Source of the DNA: Populus alba | Lineage: Eukaryota; Streptophyta; Magnoliopsida; Malpighiales; Salicaceae | Assembly (NCBI RefSeq): GCF_005239225.2 | Contig: NC_133289.1 | Location: 4,347,501-4,411,500, forward strand | Length of the DNA: 64,000 nucleotides | Direction of reading: 5' to 3' | Shown: in pieces, positions 37,808 to 49,059 of the stretch | Position numbering within the stretch: the first letter of the stretch is position 1 | Layout: the number at the start of each line of letters is the position of its first letter | Made by a program: the position numbers and the translations under genes | The notes under the pieces: generated by a model | The model's input: the letters and a program-made list of their open reading frames with translations, nothing else | The model's database searches: none | What the model was told of the DNA's origin: nothing

Positions 37808-39216
37808 TTATATTTCTGACGACGTAGCTGCTCCTGCAATCTCGTCGACAAAAGCCTTCAGATTATTGTAAGAAGAGCCACCTTCTTTAGTACTTTGTCT
37901 TGCCAATTCCTTCCATTTCTTGGCATTCTTTCTCATCTCTTTTCCTCGTTCTCCACCTCCCATGACCACCTCCAAGCATCTCTCTATCTCCTCGCCTTCA
38001 ACTACCCCTTCTTTGTTGGAACTCGTGACTCTCACCCCCGTCTTCCATACATCTTCAACCATCTTAGCATTCGTCAATTGGTCAGTCCACTGTGGAAAAG
38101 CCACCATTGGCACCCCGGAAGCCAAGCTCTCAAAAGTTGAGTTCCACCCGCAATGTGTCACGAAACAGCCTATTGATGGATGTGACAAAACCTCCACTTG
38201 AGAACACCACGGCACTATCTTTCCTTGCTTTTCAAGCTCTTCCTTGCAGCTCAGCTTATCTTCCTCTTTCTCCTCTCCCCTATCTGCTCTTATGACCCAC
38301 AAAAATGGACGGCCAGTTTCTAGCAAGGCACGAGCCATTTCCTCCTTTTGTGGCTTTGACAGAGCGGATATGCTTCCAAACGCTATATAAATCACAGAGG
38401 ATTCAGGCTTCGAGTTAAGCCATTCTATGTGGTCCTTTGAGCCTTGAAAAAGATCACACCAAAAGAAGTGTCCGTTGAATCTTCTCCATCCAGAAAGGCT
38501 GATGGAATCAGAGGGCCAACACCAACCAACTTAAACTTGCCTATTGAATTCAAAGCCTCACACTCTAATGCATCAAATGTGTTGACAAGAACTTTTGGGT
38601 TGGTTTCTTCATCAAGGACTTCTATATGCTCTCTATTTACCGGGATTGCGAAAGCATGTGTATTTCTAGGATTGAAAAATGAGGGTAAGTCGCGGCCGCC
38701 AAGAGGAGGCAAACCGGGTAATTTCAGCGAAAACGTTGGATCATTGATATTCTCCCTGATAGTATCACCATAGCCGTTGAAGTAGTAGTAGAAGATGTCT
38801 AAAAGAGCAGGAGATTGGTTCCACAGAAGCGTTGAAGGGAGGTTTAGTTCACGTGCCACCTTCGCCACCCATGGTATGAGATTGGAGTAAACCACACACG
38901 TAAATGGCCGGCCATTCTTGGAACTCGCCGCAATAAGTTCAGCCAGAGATTTTGAGCCTACTAGCCTGAGCTCGGTGAAGTAGTGGTCGATATCATCACT
39001 GGGTCTGAACCCATGTTCGGAACCATCTTCAAAGGCAGCAAAAGATAAGCCTTTAGGATAAGTTCCGGTTTTGGACATCCGACGTTCGGCACCCATGCTT
39101 GTAGAAAAGGTGACGTGTGCACCAATGGCTACTAAACGTTTGGCAAATTGAAGGGCTGGATTTATGTGACCTTGAGCCGGGAATGTGACAAGGAGGATGT
39201 GAGGCTGTACTCCCAT
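37808..39216 (-). pseudogene. UGT75-type glucosyltransferase gene with one frameshift
   Basis: A family-1 UDP-glycosyltransferase, expected to transfer glucose to small acceptors (flavonoids, hormones and the like) in the cytosol. The start MGVQPHILLVTFPAQGHINP carries the conserved acceptor-activating His (H17). The C-terminal half has a full PSPG donor-binding box, from WCSQVEVLSH through THCGWNSTFESL to a final Gln in PQWTDQ, which favours UDP-glucose. The N-terminal frame runs 39216-38425 and stops. The C-terminal frame runs on from about 38460 to the stop at 37808. The break falls after STDTSFG near 38455-38462, where one base is missing relative to the family. Apart from that the ~470-codon, intronless gene is intact, so this is either a very young pseudogene or a sequencing error. 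Confidence 0.85.
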
Positions 39217-39331
39217 CTTAATTGCTGGAAGTGTAGGGGAAAAGAAGTATGTTAGTTGGATTGATTGATTTTTGTTGCTGAAATAGATAGAGTGTGGGAT
39301 TTTGTGAGTACTTGAAGGTGTGGGAGAATGG

Positions 39332-39350
39332 TTTTATACCCAATAATTGG
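39332..39350 (-). promoter_or_regulatory. UGT75 promoter: TATA and CAAT boxes
   Basis: On the minus strand, CCAATTATTGGG (a CAAT-like box at about 39339-39350) is followed by TATAAAA (39332-39338). This lies about 116 bp upstream of the ATG at 39216, a normal position for a plant TATA box plus short leader. Confidence 0.55.
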
Positions 39351-39974
39351 CACAGAACTTACGCAAGTGATGACGATTTCACGATGACGATTTGCATGGA
39401 TAAATAGAGATGACGATTGTCAAACGCGTGTTTGGTAATGTTCACACGGAATACGTGAGCAAGGCCTCCCTAAAAATGTCGAAATTGACAACTCAATTTT
39501 TGTTTTCTTACACAAATTGAGAAGGAAAAAAAGAGTAGTGAGAAAAGGCAAATCATAAATGTCTTCTGTATAGAGGAAAATAAGAACCAAACTTTCTGTA
39601 TATAATTAATTAGCAGGTCATATTTTTACGAAGAATTGTTTCTGTACAATGTGCAGAAATTAAATATATGAACCCAACTAACCATATATATATATAATTT
39701 ATTAATTAGTAATTTAATAGTTTAATTATTAGTAGTCAATTTCTTCTTTTCTTTGCTGGGGATCCTTAATTTTGTGTCTCCTTCAGTCAAGTTTTATCTT
39801 TTGAAATGTAATTATATATTGAATTTAAGTTAAATGCATATAATTAAGTAGATGATAAAAATGACTACTTAATTTTTTATTATTTTATTTTTTCTATCTA
39901 AATAATATTTAAATTCAAAGTGAACTGTGAGATCTGAAACCTAGTATGTTTTTTTTAGAAACAGTAGAAAATTA

Positions 39975-39978
<4 letters not shown>

Positions 39979-40009
<31 letters not shown>
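39979..40009. repeat. (AC)n microsatellite
   Basis: About 15 uninterrupted AC units, absent from the paralogous position in copy B. Confidence 0.95.
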
Positions 40010-40013
<4 letters not shown>

Positions 40014-40070
40014 AGAAAAGATGGATTATGTCATAAAAAAATCGAACTAATTACCATATATATATAAATA

Positions 40071-43000
40071 AAACAACCTACCCTTTTTACCATTCTTGAT
40101 AGTTTACTGTTTCTCATTCACATTCGAAGTATCAGAAAGAAAAGTAGACAAGGAGTCAAAGAGAGGGGTGGATTATCTAGTGCCACGGGAACAATCACTA
40201 TTAATTCCTTCTCCTGATCTCAAGTTTATAACCGTCTGATCTTCCCCATTAGGAACAAAGAGTCAGTTGTTGCTTTTTTCCCTCTCCGATGCCTTATTGG
40301 TCATGAAAGACTTCAAAATACGTAGTCATTTCATGATCCAACAGCAACTTAAAATGTTAATTCTTCTGGTTTGTTCATCTGTCATTTCTTGAGGTTTCTC
40401 GTGCAAATGATGTATTTGCTCACCCACCTTTTTTTTTCCATGTTCCTCCAAGGTTTTGACCCTACAATAGTGGCCATAGTTTTGCTTCTTCTTTTTTTTG
40501 TATTTGATGATTGAATGATTTTTTTTACAAAAAAAAAAAAAATGAATTTGCAAGCATGTTTTTTTAAAATGAATATTAAAAAAAATTGATAATAAAAATA
40601 TTTAATTCAACAACTAACAAATAAAAAAACACGAGTTAACCAAAATTAACTTACCAAACCTGCAATTTAGATTATATATCATTTTAGATTTAAAAACAAT
40701 CATTCCCCAAAATTAATATTTTTCATTCAATTATATGTCAATAGGGTATAAGAGACATTTTTTATATCAAACAACAATTTTATTAAAAAATAAAATAGAG
40801 GATGTGTGTGGAATTAAAATTAAAAAATAAATAGCTCTAATTTTGTTAAAGTTTGATGCCAAAATGAGGGTTTCTTTTTAATCATGTATTTTTTTTATTT
40901 TAAGGGGTTAAAATACATTAAATTAAAAATTAAATAAATAACAAACAGGCTACGTATGTGGACCTATCTACGTGTCTAGCCTATAATTAAAAAAATCTAG
41001 CTTGTGCACAAGGCTTATGAAAGAGGCATGGCTCACAAGCCAAATCTCTCTCTTTTCTTTTTTTTTTTTCTTTTTTTTGCAATAGTAAATAGTGTATAAT
41101 GCATCACCCCCCCTTCAATTTTTTTTTTTAAAAAAATATAGATGACCTTGTCATATGCCTAAAATTTGGGTAACAAATGTTGTCAAAAAAATACAGTCCT
41201 ATGTATTTTTGTTAAATAATTCAATTGTCAACCTTTTTTGACCCAATACATCTAAAACAATACTCTAGATATCTAGATAAACTCACTAATGGCCTCAAAA
41301 AAGTAACAAGAAATCAACTCAGAAAAAAAATTTCTTTTTATGCAATTTGAAGGCGAAAAATTACATAAATGGAGGTCCTCTCACAAAATGAAACTCGTTG
41401 ACATTAAAATCAACTATTTTGGTTGTAGAAATTGACTCTAACAATGATTATCTCTTTCAATTCCAAAAACCCAACAACTTTTTCTCTCTTCTCTTTAATT
41501 AGGGGTTGAAAAATAAAAAATAAAAAAAATTCCAGACTAAAATTGATTTTTGTCTAATTTCAAAAATTAATGGGTTCTAATATTTATAATTCAAAAGGTA
41601 TAAGGATATAGTAAATATTTTGCCAAAAGTTCGAAAAAGACAATCATCTCCTCTGTTTTTTCCACTTTGATCCCCTGACTTTTAATCTTACACTTTCCTA
41701 ACAAATCAACATGAATTGGCCTTCAATTTGATTATAAAAAGATGAAAAAAAAACTTTTAGGATGAAAAAAAATATATATTGTGAAAGTCCACAGTATAAT
41801 GAGTTTGGTTTCCACTGGTATGGGCTACAATGATTTACTCACGCTATTTATTGTTTTCTATTGCAAGGCTTATATTTTTCTTTCGATCTTTCATTCTTCC
41901 TTTTTTCAATTTTTTTCTACCACAAAATATACATCTTTTGCTATGTATATATTTGGAGGGATCCGATGCAATTATTTGATAGGTGTTGCAAATTTATTTG
42001 TTTTTTCTTTTTATTAAGAGAAAATCTAAAAGAGATGGTGAAATATCGTATGTCAATTTATACAAAACTGGAGATTGCAATAATGTTTTATATTTATTTG
42101 TTTTGGTCTTTAAAGTTAATTATTTTGCGGTCATTTAACTTCTTTTTTTTCAATTATGTCCTTTCACATATTATGCTCACTGGAAATTAAATTTGATAAT
42201 TTATTTTGATTTTTTTCTTATGAAATTAGCGCAATGTAAAAAAAAAAAAAAAAAAACTCATGATATTGGATGGATGCTCAGTTTTGCAAAAGAATATTTG
42301 ATTTTATTTCTTGGAAAAAAATAAAAAAACAGGACCAAAATTTATAATGAGGAAAACATACAACGTTTTTTAATTGTTCATGAGGCTCAAATTTAGAAAA
42401 TTTGGTTTGCAAAGTTTTTTTAATGTCATTTGTTGTCCTTTTAGTTTGAAACTTTTATCCTTTTTTCCAAAACTTTATTTATTCACATTTCAATTCTCGA
42501 GAGTTTTAGAGGGGAGAAAAAAAATTGTTGGAAAATGATGAGGAAGAGATAAAGCAATTGGCAGGCAGATTCCATGAATAAAAAATGCCAATTTTATATG
42601 TCGATATGTTCGTATTAACAAAAGGAGTGTCAATGAGGTATTTTTTTAGCTTCTATGTTAATGAAAAAGGAAAAATTGAGGTATTTTTTTAGCTAGCATG
42701 ATGATGTAAAAAGAAGATTGGGTTGAGAGTTTTTTTTCCGTATTGATTTTGTATTTTAAAACCAATTTAGAGGTGCTTGATTTTAGAAATTAGTTGATTA
42801 AGATTCTAAAAGTGTTTATTAAGTGTTTTTAGGTAAATATAGATTTAAAAATAATTTTTTTTTGCACAAAAAATCTCATTTATTGTTTCTTTCAATCACA
42901 AACAAATTTTTTTTCATATAAAAAAAAAACTTGTTTTTGAAGCTCATGATAGGTTTCTATTGATAAAAAAAAATATATACTTACAATTAAAAAATAAGCT

Positions 43001-43427
43001 CTTGTTAAAACAATAAAGTGATAAATTAATGAGTAAAATGGAATCTAGATTGAAGAGTTAAATCTCTCATCAATAATTTTATTCATTGACTTTCAAGTAA
43101 ATATTTATTTTATAAATGTTTAATTAATTAAAAAAATAGATTTTAAAAATTAATGTTATTAAATCCAGTCAAGATTATGATCTACATCACGGCTTAACTT
43201 GGTTCAACCTAGGCCAATGAAGAACGTTGTCATTTCAATAAATTTTTATACAAAAATTGAATTGACGTTGTTTTTTATTTTATTAAAATGGGTTGTGGTC
43301 AAGTCTATCAAGCCACGAGTTCATTAGCCAAGTTGGCCTAGTCACACTAGGTCAACTCCTACCCGATTTACTTTAATATCCAACCTGACTTAGATATTAG
43401 TTTGATGGATTACAATATTTACAATTT
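40071..43427. other. AT-rich intergenic region
   Basis: Poly-A and poly-T runs and low-complexity sequence. The ORFs near 41.8-42.2 kb translate to Phe/Ile/Tyr-rich strings with no domain. From about 43190 the phrases GGCTTAACTTGGTTCAACCTAGG and TAGCCAAGTTGGCC resemble the TTAACC-type units of the Helitron-like block. No gene is supported. Confidence 0.5.
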
Positions 43428-43892
43428 CATCAATGGTGCAGCTAAAATACTCAAATCTTTAAAAAGTCTTTTATAAAAACTAGATAAACCATGAAAATTT
43501 CTTACCATCTTAAGTGTAGAACATTCTTGAATATCCTTGATTTTTGTCTCATGCATCTCAATCTATTTTGCATGAACAACATAACCTAAGAACATAATTG
43601 TTTCCGTATAAAAATCACATTTTTTTAGATTAGCATATAATAATTTCTTTCCAGGTATTTCAAGAACCCGCCTTAAAGGATTAATGTGTTCATATAATCC
43701 TTTGATATAAATCAAGATATCACCAAAATTAAAATCCAATATTTTTCTCTCAAAATCCATCTTAACCCATTTATTTTGAAGAAATCCATTAATTGCCTCC
43801 TTGAACATCATTGCTCTAGGTCTTGTGAATAAATCCAATCGGACCTCTAGTGAATCTATTGGTGTTAAAGTTAGGGTCGCATCAAACTTCAT
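43428..43892 (-). mobile_element. Ty3/gypsy retrotransposon reverse-transcriptase fragment
   Basis: The translation shows FGDILIYIKGLYEHINPL (from the family's FDDILVYSK catalytic segment), then KKLLYANLKKCDFYTETIMF and LGYVV. After a frameshift near 43550 it continues with KDIQECSTLKMVRNFHGLSS and FYKRLFKDLS (the VRSFHGLASFYRRF block). The catalytic YxDD is degraded to NFGD. No LTRs, integrase or gag are visible nearby. A dead fragment. Confidence 0.85.
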
Positions 43893-45673
43893 GTTCTTTT
43901 TTTTTTTTCAAAATAGTCAAAAGACTAAATTTTTGTTAAAAGAAAAAAAAATACTAAACATGTTATCGAGGTCTTTTTTGTTATTTTATAAAAAAAAATT
44001 TTTTTTAATTATTATTTCCAATTTAAATTTGAGCAAGGGCAAATCATTCTTCTAAAACAAATAATAAATAATATAAGAAAGAAAAGGTGTGTGTTAGGCA
44101 TGCGCCACTAAGCAGACAATGTCCATGCTTTTTAGACATCATATTCACCGACGTTCATAGACAAAAATGACTAATTGTTATGTCTACTAAAACATCATAT
44201 GGTGATGTAGTCAACGAGGTGGAGTGTGTAGTTCAATCTACGATGGTTCAGTAGCGATGAACTTTTTTCTCCTCCTCTTTTCTTTCTCTTGATATCAGGA
44301 TTCGTTTTTGACATTTCAAAATTCAATTATATTTTTTATTTTGTATTTATTTTAATGTTGGCACTTATTTTTTTAATTGCTATTTGTGTTGGTTTTTTGA
44401 ATATTTTTTTTCAATTTTGTCCCATAGTATTTTATTTCATTTAATTTTTATATTTAATTTAGTCTTTGTTCTTTTAATTGCTCTTTTTAATCATTTTCTT
44501 AATTTTTTTTTCTAGTTTACCCACCAACATTTTTTTTTTCATTTTTTTTAATCCAATTTTAATCCCATTCTTTTGATTGCTAAATTTTTATTATTTTCTT
44601 AATTTATCTTGTTTTTCAATTTAGTCTCTTAATATTTTCTTTCATTTAGTTTTTCTACCATATTTGGTCATCATTGTTTAGTCTTTATTCTTTTAATTGC
44701 TTTTTTTTTTATCATTTTCTTGATTTTTTTTTCTATTTTACCCATCAACATTTTTTCTCATTTTTTTTATCCAATTTTAGTCCTCATTCTTTTGATTGCT
44801 AAATTTTTATTATTTTCTTAATTTATCTTTTTTTCAATTTAGTCTCTAAATATTTTCTTTCATTTAGTTTTTCTACCATATTTAGTCATCATTATTTTGA
44901 TTGTTATTTTATTTTGTTTTTTAGTTTTTTATGATTGTTAATTTTAAGTCATTATTTTTCATGTTTGTCTTTTATGGGTTAATCTTGCTCTTATGACCCG
45001 GATCACTAATCTTTTTATATCCTTTTTTACAAAGTGATTTTTTTTTTAATTTTATTATTCAATATTAGGTTATTAGGCCTTGAGTTTTGTGATTTGTTCC
45101 TTTTTTTTTTTGTAGGATTATTCTAATCTCATATCCTAGTTAGCTGGTTAGTCAAATTAACCTAGGTTGACTAAGGTTTTTTTTTCTTATTTTTTTAATT
45201 GAATTTTTTGAACTTTAATCCCTGGTATAAATTATTGGCCTTTGAGCTTTGTGATTTTTTTTCTTTCATTTTTTTAGTGTTATCCCGAGTTTGCTTTAGT
45301 CAAGTTAACCCAAGTAGACTTGAGTTAATTTTTTACAATGTTTTTTTATTGATTGAACTTCAATCATTTTCCTATATCCTTTTTTATTTTTTATTTTTTT
45401 TATTCTAGTCTCACTTCATGTGTAGCGGATTAGTCAAGTTAATTTAGGTTGACTTGGATTTTTTTCTTTGATGTTTTTTTTAAATTGATCTATTTTTTTT
45501 AAAAAATTTCATCATTTAATATTAGAATATTTAATCTTAAATCTTATGATTTTTTTTCTTATATTAATCAAATTATTTTGTGATGATTCATGTTATCATC
45601 ACTTTAATATCCTCTTATTAAAAAAAAAAAAAAAAAAAAAAATCTGAATCCTACCGCTGTAAATAATACCTTT
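43893..45673. other. T-rich repetitive spacer
   Basis: Long T-runs and low-complexity sequence. TTAGTCAAATTAACCTAGGTTG and TAGTCAAGTTAACCCAAG, near 45.15-45.3 kb, are reverse-complement relatives of the units in the Helitron-like block. A degenerate CTAGT end at 45674 closes it. No gene. Confidence 0.5.
44460..44900. repeat. ~219-bp tandem repeat, two copies
   Basis: TTTTGATTGCTAAATTTTT begins at 44571 and again at 44790. In both copies it is followed by ATTATTTTCTTAATTTATCT and a CATTTAGTTTTTCTACCATA phrase. Confidence 0.75.
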
Positions 45674-48265
45674 CTAGTTTATAACTATTCCATGTTCTCT
45701 TTTTGAGTTTGAGTTTTGGTGATACAAGATTTTCTGTTCAAGTTTGTTGTTCCTTGGCATTAATAATGGATTTTTATTATTTGTTTTCAAGTTAGTGTAT
45801 TGGCAAGGAGAACATACTCGAGTTTGAAGCAACATCAATATCTTGTAATAAAAAAAAAATTTAATTTTAAGGGTATAATTTAACTAATAATATTCTAGAT
45901 TTGTTTTATTAAAATCACTAATTTAAATTTTTTAAACCTCAAAATTACTAAAAATTTACATTATTATTAATTTTATAATTCATAAAATTAATTGAGATCT
46001 ACGGAAAATAATTTAATAACCCACATTAATAAAATCAAAATTTACTTCTCACATCGATTAATTACGGCATTGACGCTGCCTCAACAAGCTAAAATTTCAA
46101 AGATTACGGCGACAACAACGACGCAATGCAAAGATGAAAATAAATATCCAAATCTGGTCTTCCCATAGCTATATATTTATGCAATAAAGGTAGTTTGCAT
46201 GTCTGACCATGCAATAATAATAATAATAATAGGGATTATGCAGATTATGTTACAATTTAATTGAATATATTTTCTAATCCAACCAGTTGAAAACTTTTTT
46301 TCCAACAAATATTTGTTTATCTTTGAATTGTGTTATTATTGGTGCTGAGCTGTGCAGTGTCGATAACGTAATTGTAGTTGCGGTAGTGATGTAGACAATT
46401 CAAATGTGTTATTTTTTAAAATAACTTTTTATTAAACTATTTCTCAAAAAAATAGTCTTTTATTGAAAAAAAATCATTTCATACTTCTTATGGTTTTAGT
46501 ATTGTTTTCTTCCAATGTTTCTGAAATATTTAATATTTGATATTAAATATTAAATATTAAATATTAAAAAACTTGTTCTCGTATTTCTTATGGTTTTGAT
46601 ATATTTTTGTACAGATTTCTCGAAACATTAATTTAGTATCAATCATTCAGAATTTTATTTATTTTTAATGACAATCATTCATGTAGTATCATGAACCTTT
46701 CATTTTCATTGAGAGAGAGAGAAGGATACACTTAAATTGATGATACAATGGTCAATTAAACGTGCTTTCATGTAGAGGATAGCGTGATCAAATTGGTGAA
46801 GTACAAATAATGACAACTCGACCTAATCTACATATAGATTTTTTTTCCTTATTAAATGAAGTGACATCTATTATAAAAATAAAATAAAATTATGAAATAC
46901 ATATCTTACCACGTTTAATGGGATAATTATAATTATAAGATTTACCAATAATAAAAATTCAAAAGTGAACAGTCATTTAATAAAGAAATCAAGTATCTCA
47001 AACATTATCTTTTACATTTTAATTCTTTGCACGAGCCTCATTCTTACAAGGCTCTATCTTTCCTTATAGAATCTCTAAATTTGAGGCTTTAATTGTTTGA
47101 AAATATAGTTATAATTATTTTTTAAAGTGTTTTTATTTAAAAATATATTAAAATAATATTTTTTTTATTTTTAAAAATTATTTTTGATTTTGACGTATTA
47201 AAATAATTTAAAAATATAAAAAAATATATTAATTTAAAGTAAAAAAAATATTTTTTTAAAAAAATATTTTAAAATGCAAAAACAAACCACACGGCTCCTA
47301 TTCTTATTATCTTATCTAAATATTATAAAATAATTTTTTTTTTTGGAAAGATATGAAAAATATCTTGATAAAGCAAATTATTTTATGAGAAACAAATGGA
47401 ACCGAAGGTGACAGAAAGAGAGATTTACAAGAAACATGAGATTCTTTAAGAAGGATAAAAGAGCTGGATGCCCAAGACGTGTGTATTATATAATATTTGA
47501 TTTTGATACTTATCATCTTTGTTTTTGTATTTCAAAAACATATTTAAAAAAATGAAAATTTTCTCTTTTTTTATTTTAAATTATTTTTTTATATTTTCAA
47601 ATTATTTTGATATTTTATATCAAAAATAATTTTTAAAAAATAAAAAATATTATTTTAATATATTTTTAAAATAAAAAAATATTTATAAAAACAACCACAA
47701 ATATACTTACATGTATTTTCATACTTATCATAATTGGATAGTTGATTCTACACACGTTGACATTTGAAACAGACACGTCGGCACGTTGAAACTAGTAAAT
47801 CATAAATGTTTTATGTATAGAGGAAAACAACAGCCCATCTTTCCGTGTATAATTTAATATAATTAATTGGCAGGTTATATTTTTAGGAAATATTGTTTAA
47901 GTACAGAGAAGATATGTACCTAACTTACCATATATAATTCATGTGATTTATTAGTAATTTAATAGTTTATTAGTAGTCAATTTCTTCTTTTCTTTGTCGA
48001 GGGTCCTTAGTGTTTCCTTCGGTCATGTTTTATCCTTCAGAATGTAATTATTGAATTCAAATTAGTTAGATATGATTAAGTAGTGATAAAAATGACAGAT
48101 TATTTTATTATTATTTTCGTTTTCCTATCTAAATCATTAAATTCAAAATTGATTGTGAAATCTGAAATATGACTGATAAGTTTTTTTAGAAACAGGACAA
48201 AATTCAAATATATTTTTAAGATAGGATTGATTATGTCATAAAGAAGAATCTAACTTACCACATAT
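45674..48265. repeat. Segmental duplication, copy B (lacks UGT and SINE)
   Basis: Partner of 35903-40070. The intact pre-insertion SINE site AAAGATGAAAATAAATATCC lies at about 46130-46150. Between the matching blocks, 46.70-47.80 kb holds unrelated AT-rich sequence with MITE-like repeats near 47.10-47.29 and 47.52-47.70 kb instead of a glycosyltransferase gene. Confidence 0.8.
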
Positions 48266-48846
48266 ATAATTAATTCATAGGATGATTTAATAAATCAGTA
48301 GTTTTAGATATTTTTGGGTTAGTTTGTATGTTCTTTCTCAAATAATTTCAAGAACGTGCTCTACATATTGTTAAGTGCATTCAGAAAATCAAGAAAATAA
48401 CTATTTGTTTTTAACTGACTAATTTTAATAATGTTAAAGAAAACTCTATAATTCTCTTCCCTCAGCGCACACACCCAACAAGTAAATAATGTGAGGTGCT
48501 TGTCTAATTCCAGTGTTGTCTCAACAAATTTAGTTCTGGTTTGGTATTATGGTATAATTATGTTTTTTTTATTAATTTTTTATTTTTAAATTATTTTTTT
48601 GAAAATTTTTTATTATTTTAATGTACTGATAATAAAAATAAATTTTAAAAAATAAAAAAATATATTTTTTAATATATTTTTAAACAATAAATACTTTAAA
48701 AAATAACTCTTGTCATTAACAAACCCTTTGCTGCTACTTTATTGATTGAAGAAATAGTCCAGATTTTCAGTTTTGCACATGGTTTTAGACAATCATTTAA
48801 TTTAATTTATTACTTAACTACTACAGCAGAGGTGGCCAAAGCTTAA

Positions 48847-49059
48847 GAGCATGTTTGGCAGTATGGTAGTAATTGTTTTTCAAATAATTTTTCATGTCGA
48901 AATACATGCCAATGATTTTTTTATTTTTTAAAAATTATTTTTGATATCAGCACATAAAAACAATTCAAAAAGTATAAACCACACTCAATTTTAACAAAAA
49001 ATAAAAAAAAAAATAAAATTTTTGAGAACGTAAGTTGAAACGTGTTCCCAAACTGCCTC
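48847..49059. mobile_element. Tourist-like (PIF/Harbinger) MITE with TAA target duplication
   Basis: The best-preserved copy in the window. Ends GAGCATGTTTGG (left) and CCAAACTGCCTC (right; reverse complement GAGGCAGTTTGG) are flanked by TAA at 48844-48846 and 49060-49062. The 213-bp interior is AT-rich and non-coding. The three-base TAA duplication and G-starting GTTTGG ends are characteristic of Tourist elements. Confidence 0.7.

Larger units (their letters stand above)
35903..40070. repeat. Segmental duplication, copy A (contains UGT and SINE)
   Basis: Collinear with 45674-48265 in three blocks. 35903-36235 pairs with 45674-46142 (shared CTAGTTTATAACTATT, TTGAGTTTGAGTTTT, CTTGGCATTAATA). 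36896-37148 pairs with 46440-46695 (shared TAGTCTTTTATT, CTTATGGTTTTA). 39545-40070 pairs with 47797-48265 (shared AAATCATAAATG, TTAGTAGTCAATTTCTTC). The UGT gene, from about 37.15 to 39.54 kb, has no counterpart in copy B. Confidence 0.8.

Noticed and set aside
41781..42190. Phe/Tyr-rich ORFs of 78 and 109 codons as membrane proteins
   Set aside because: Translation of T-rich DNA gives hydrophobic strings by composition; no start context or homology recognised.
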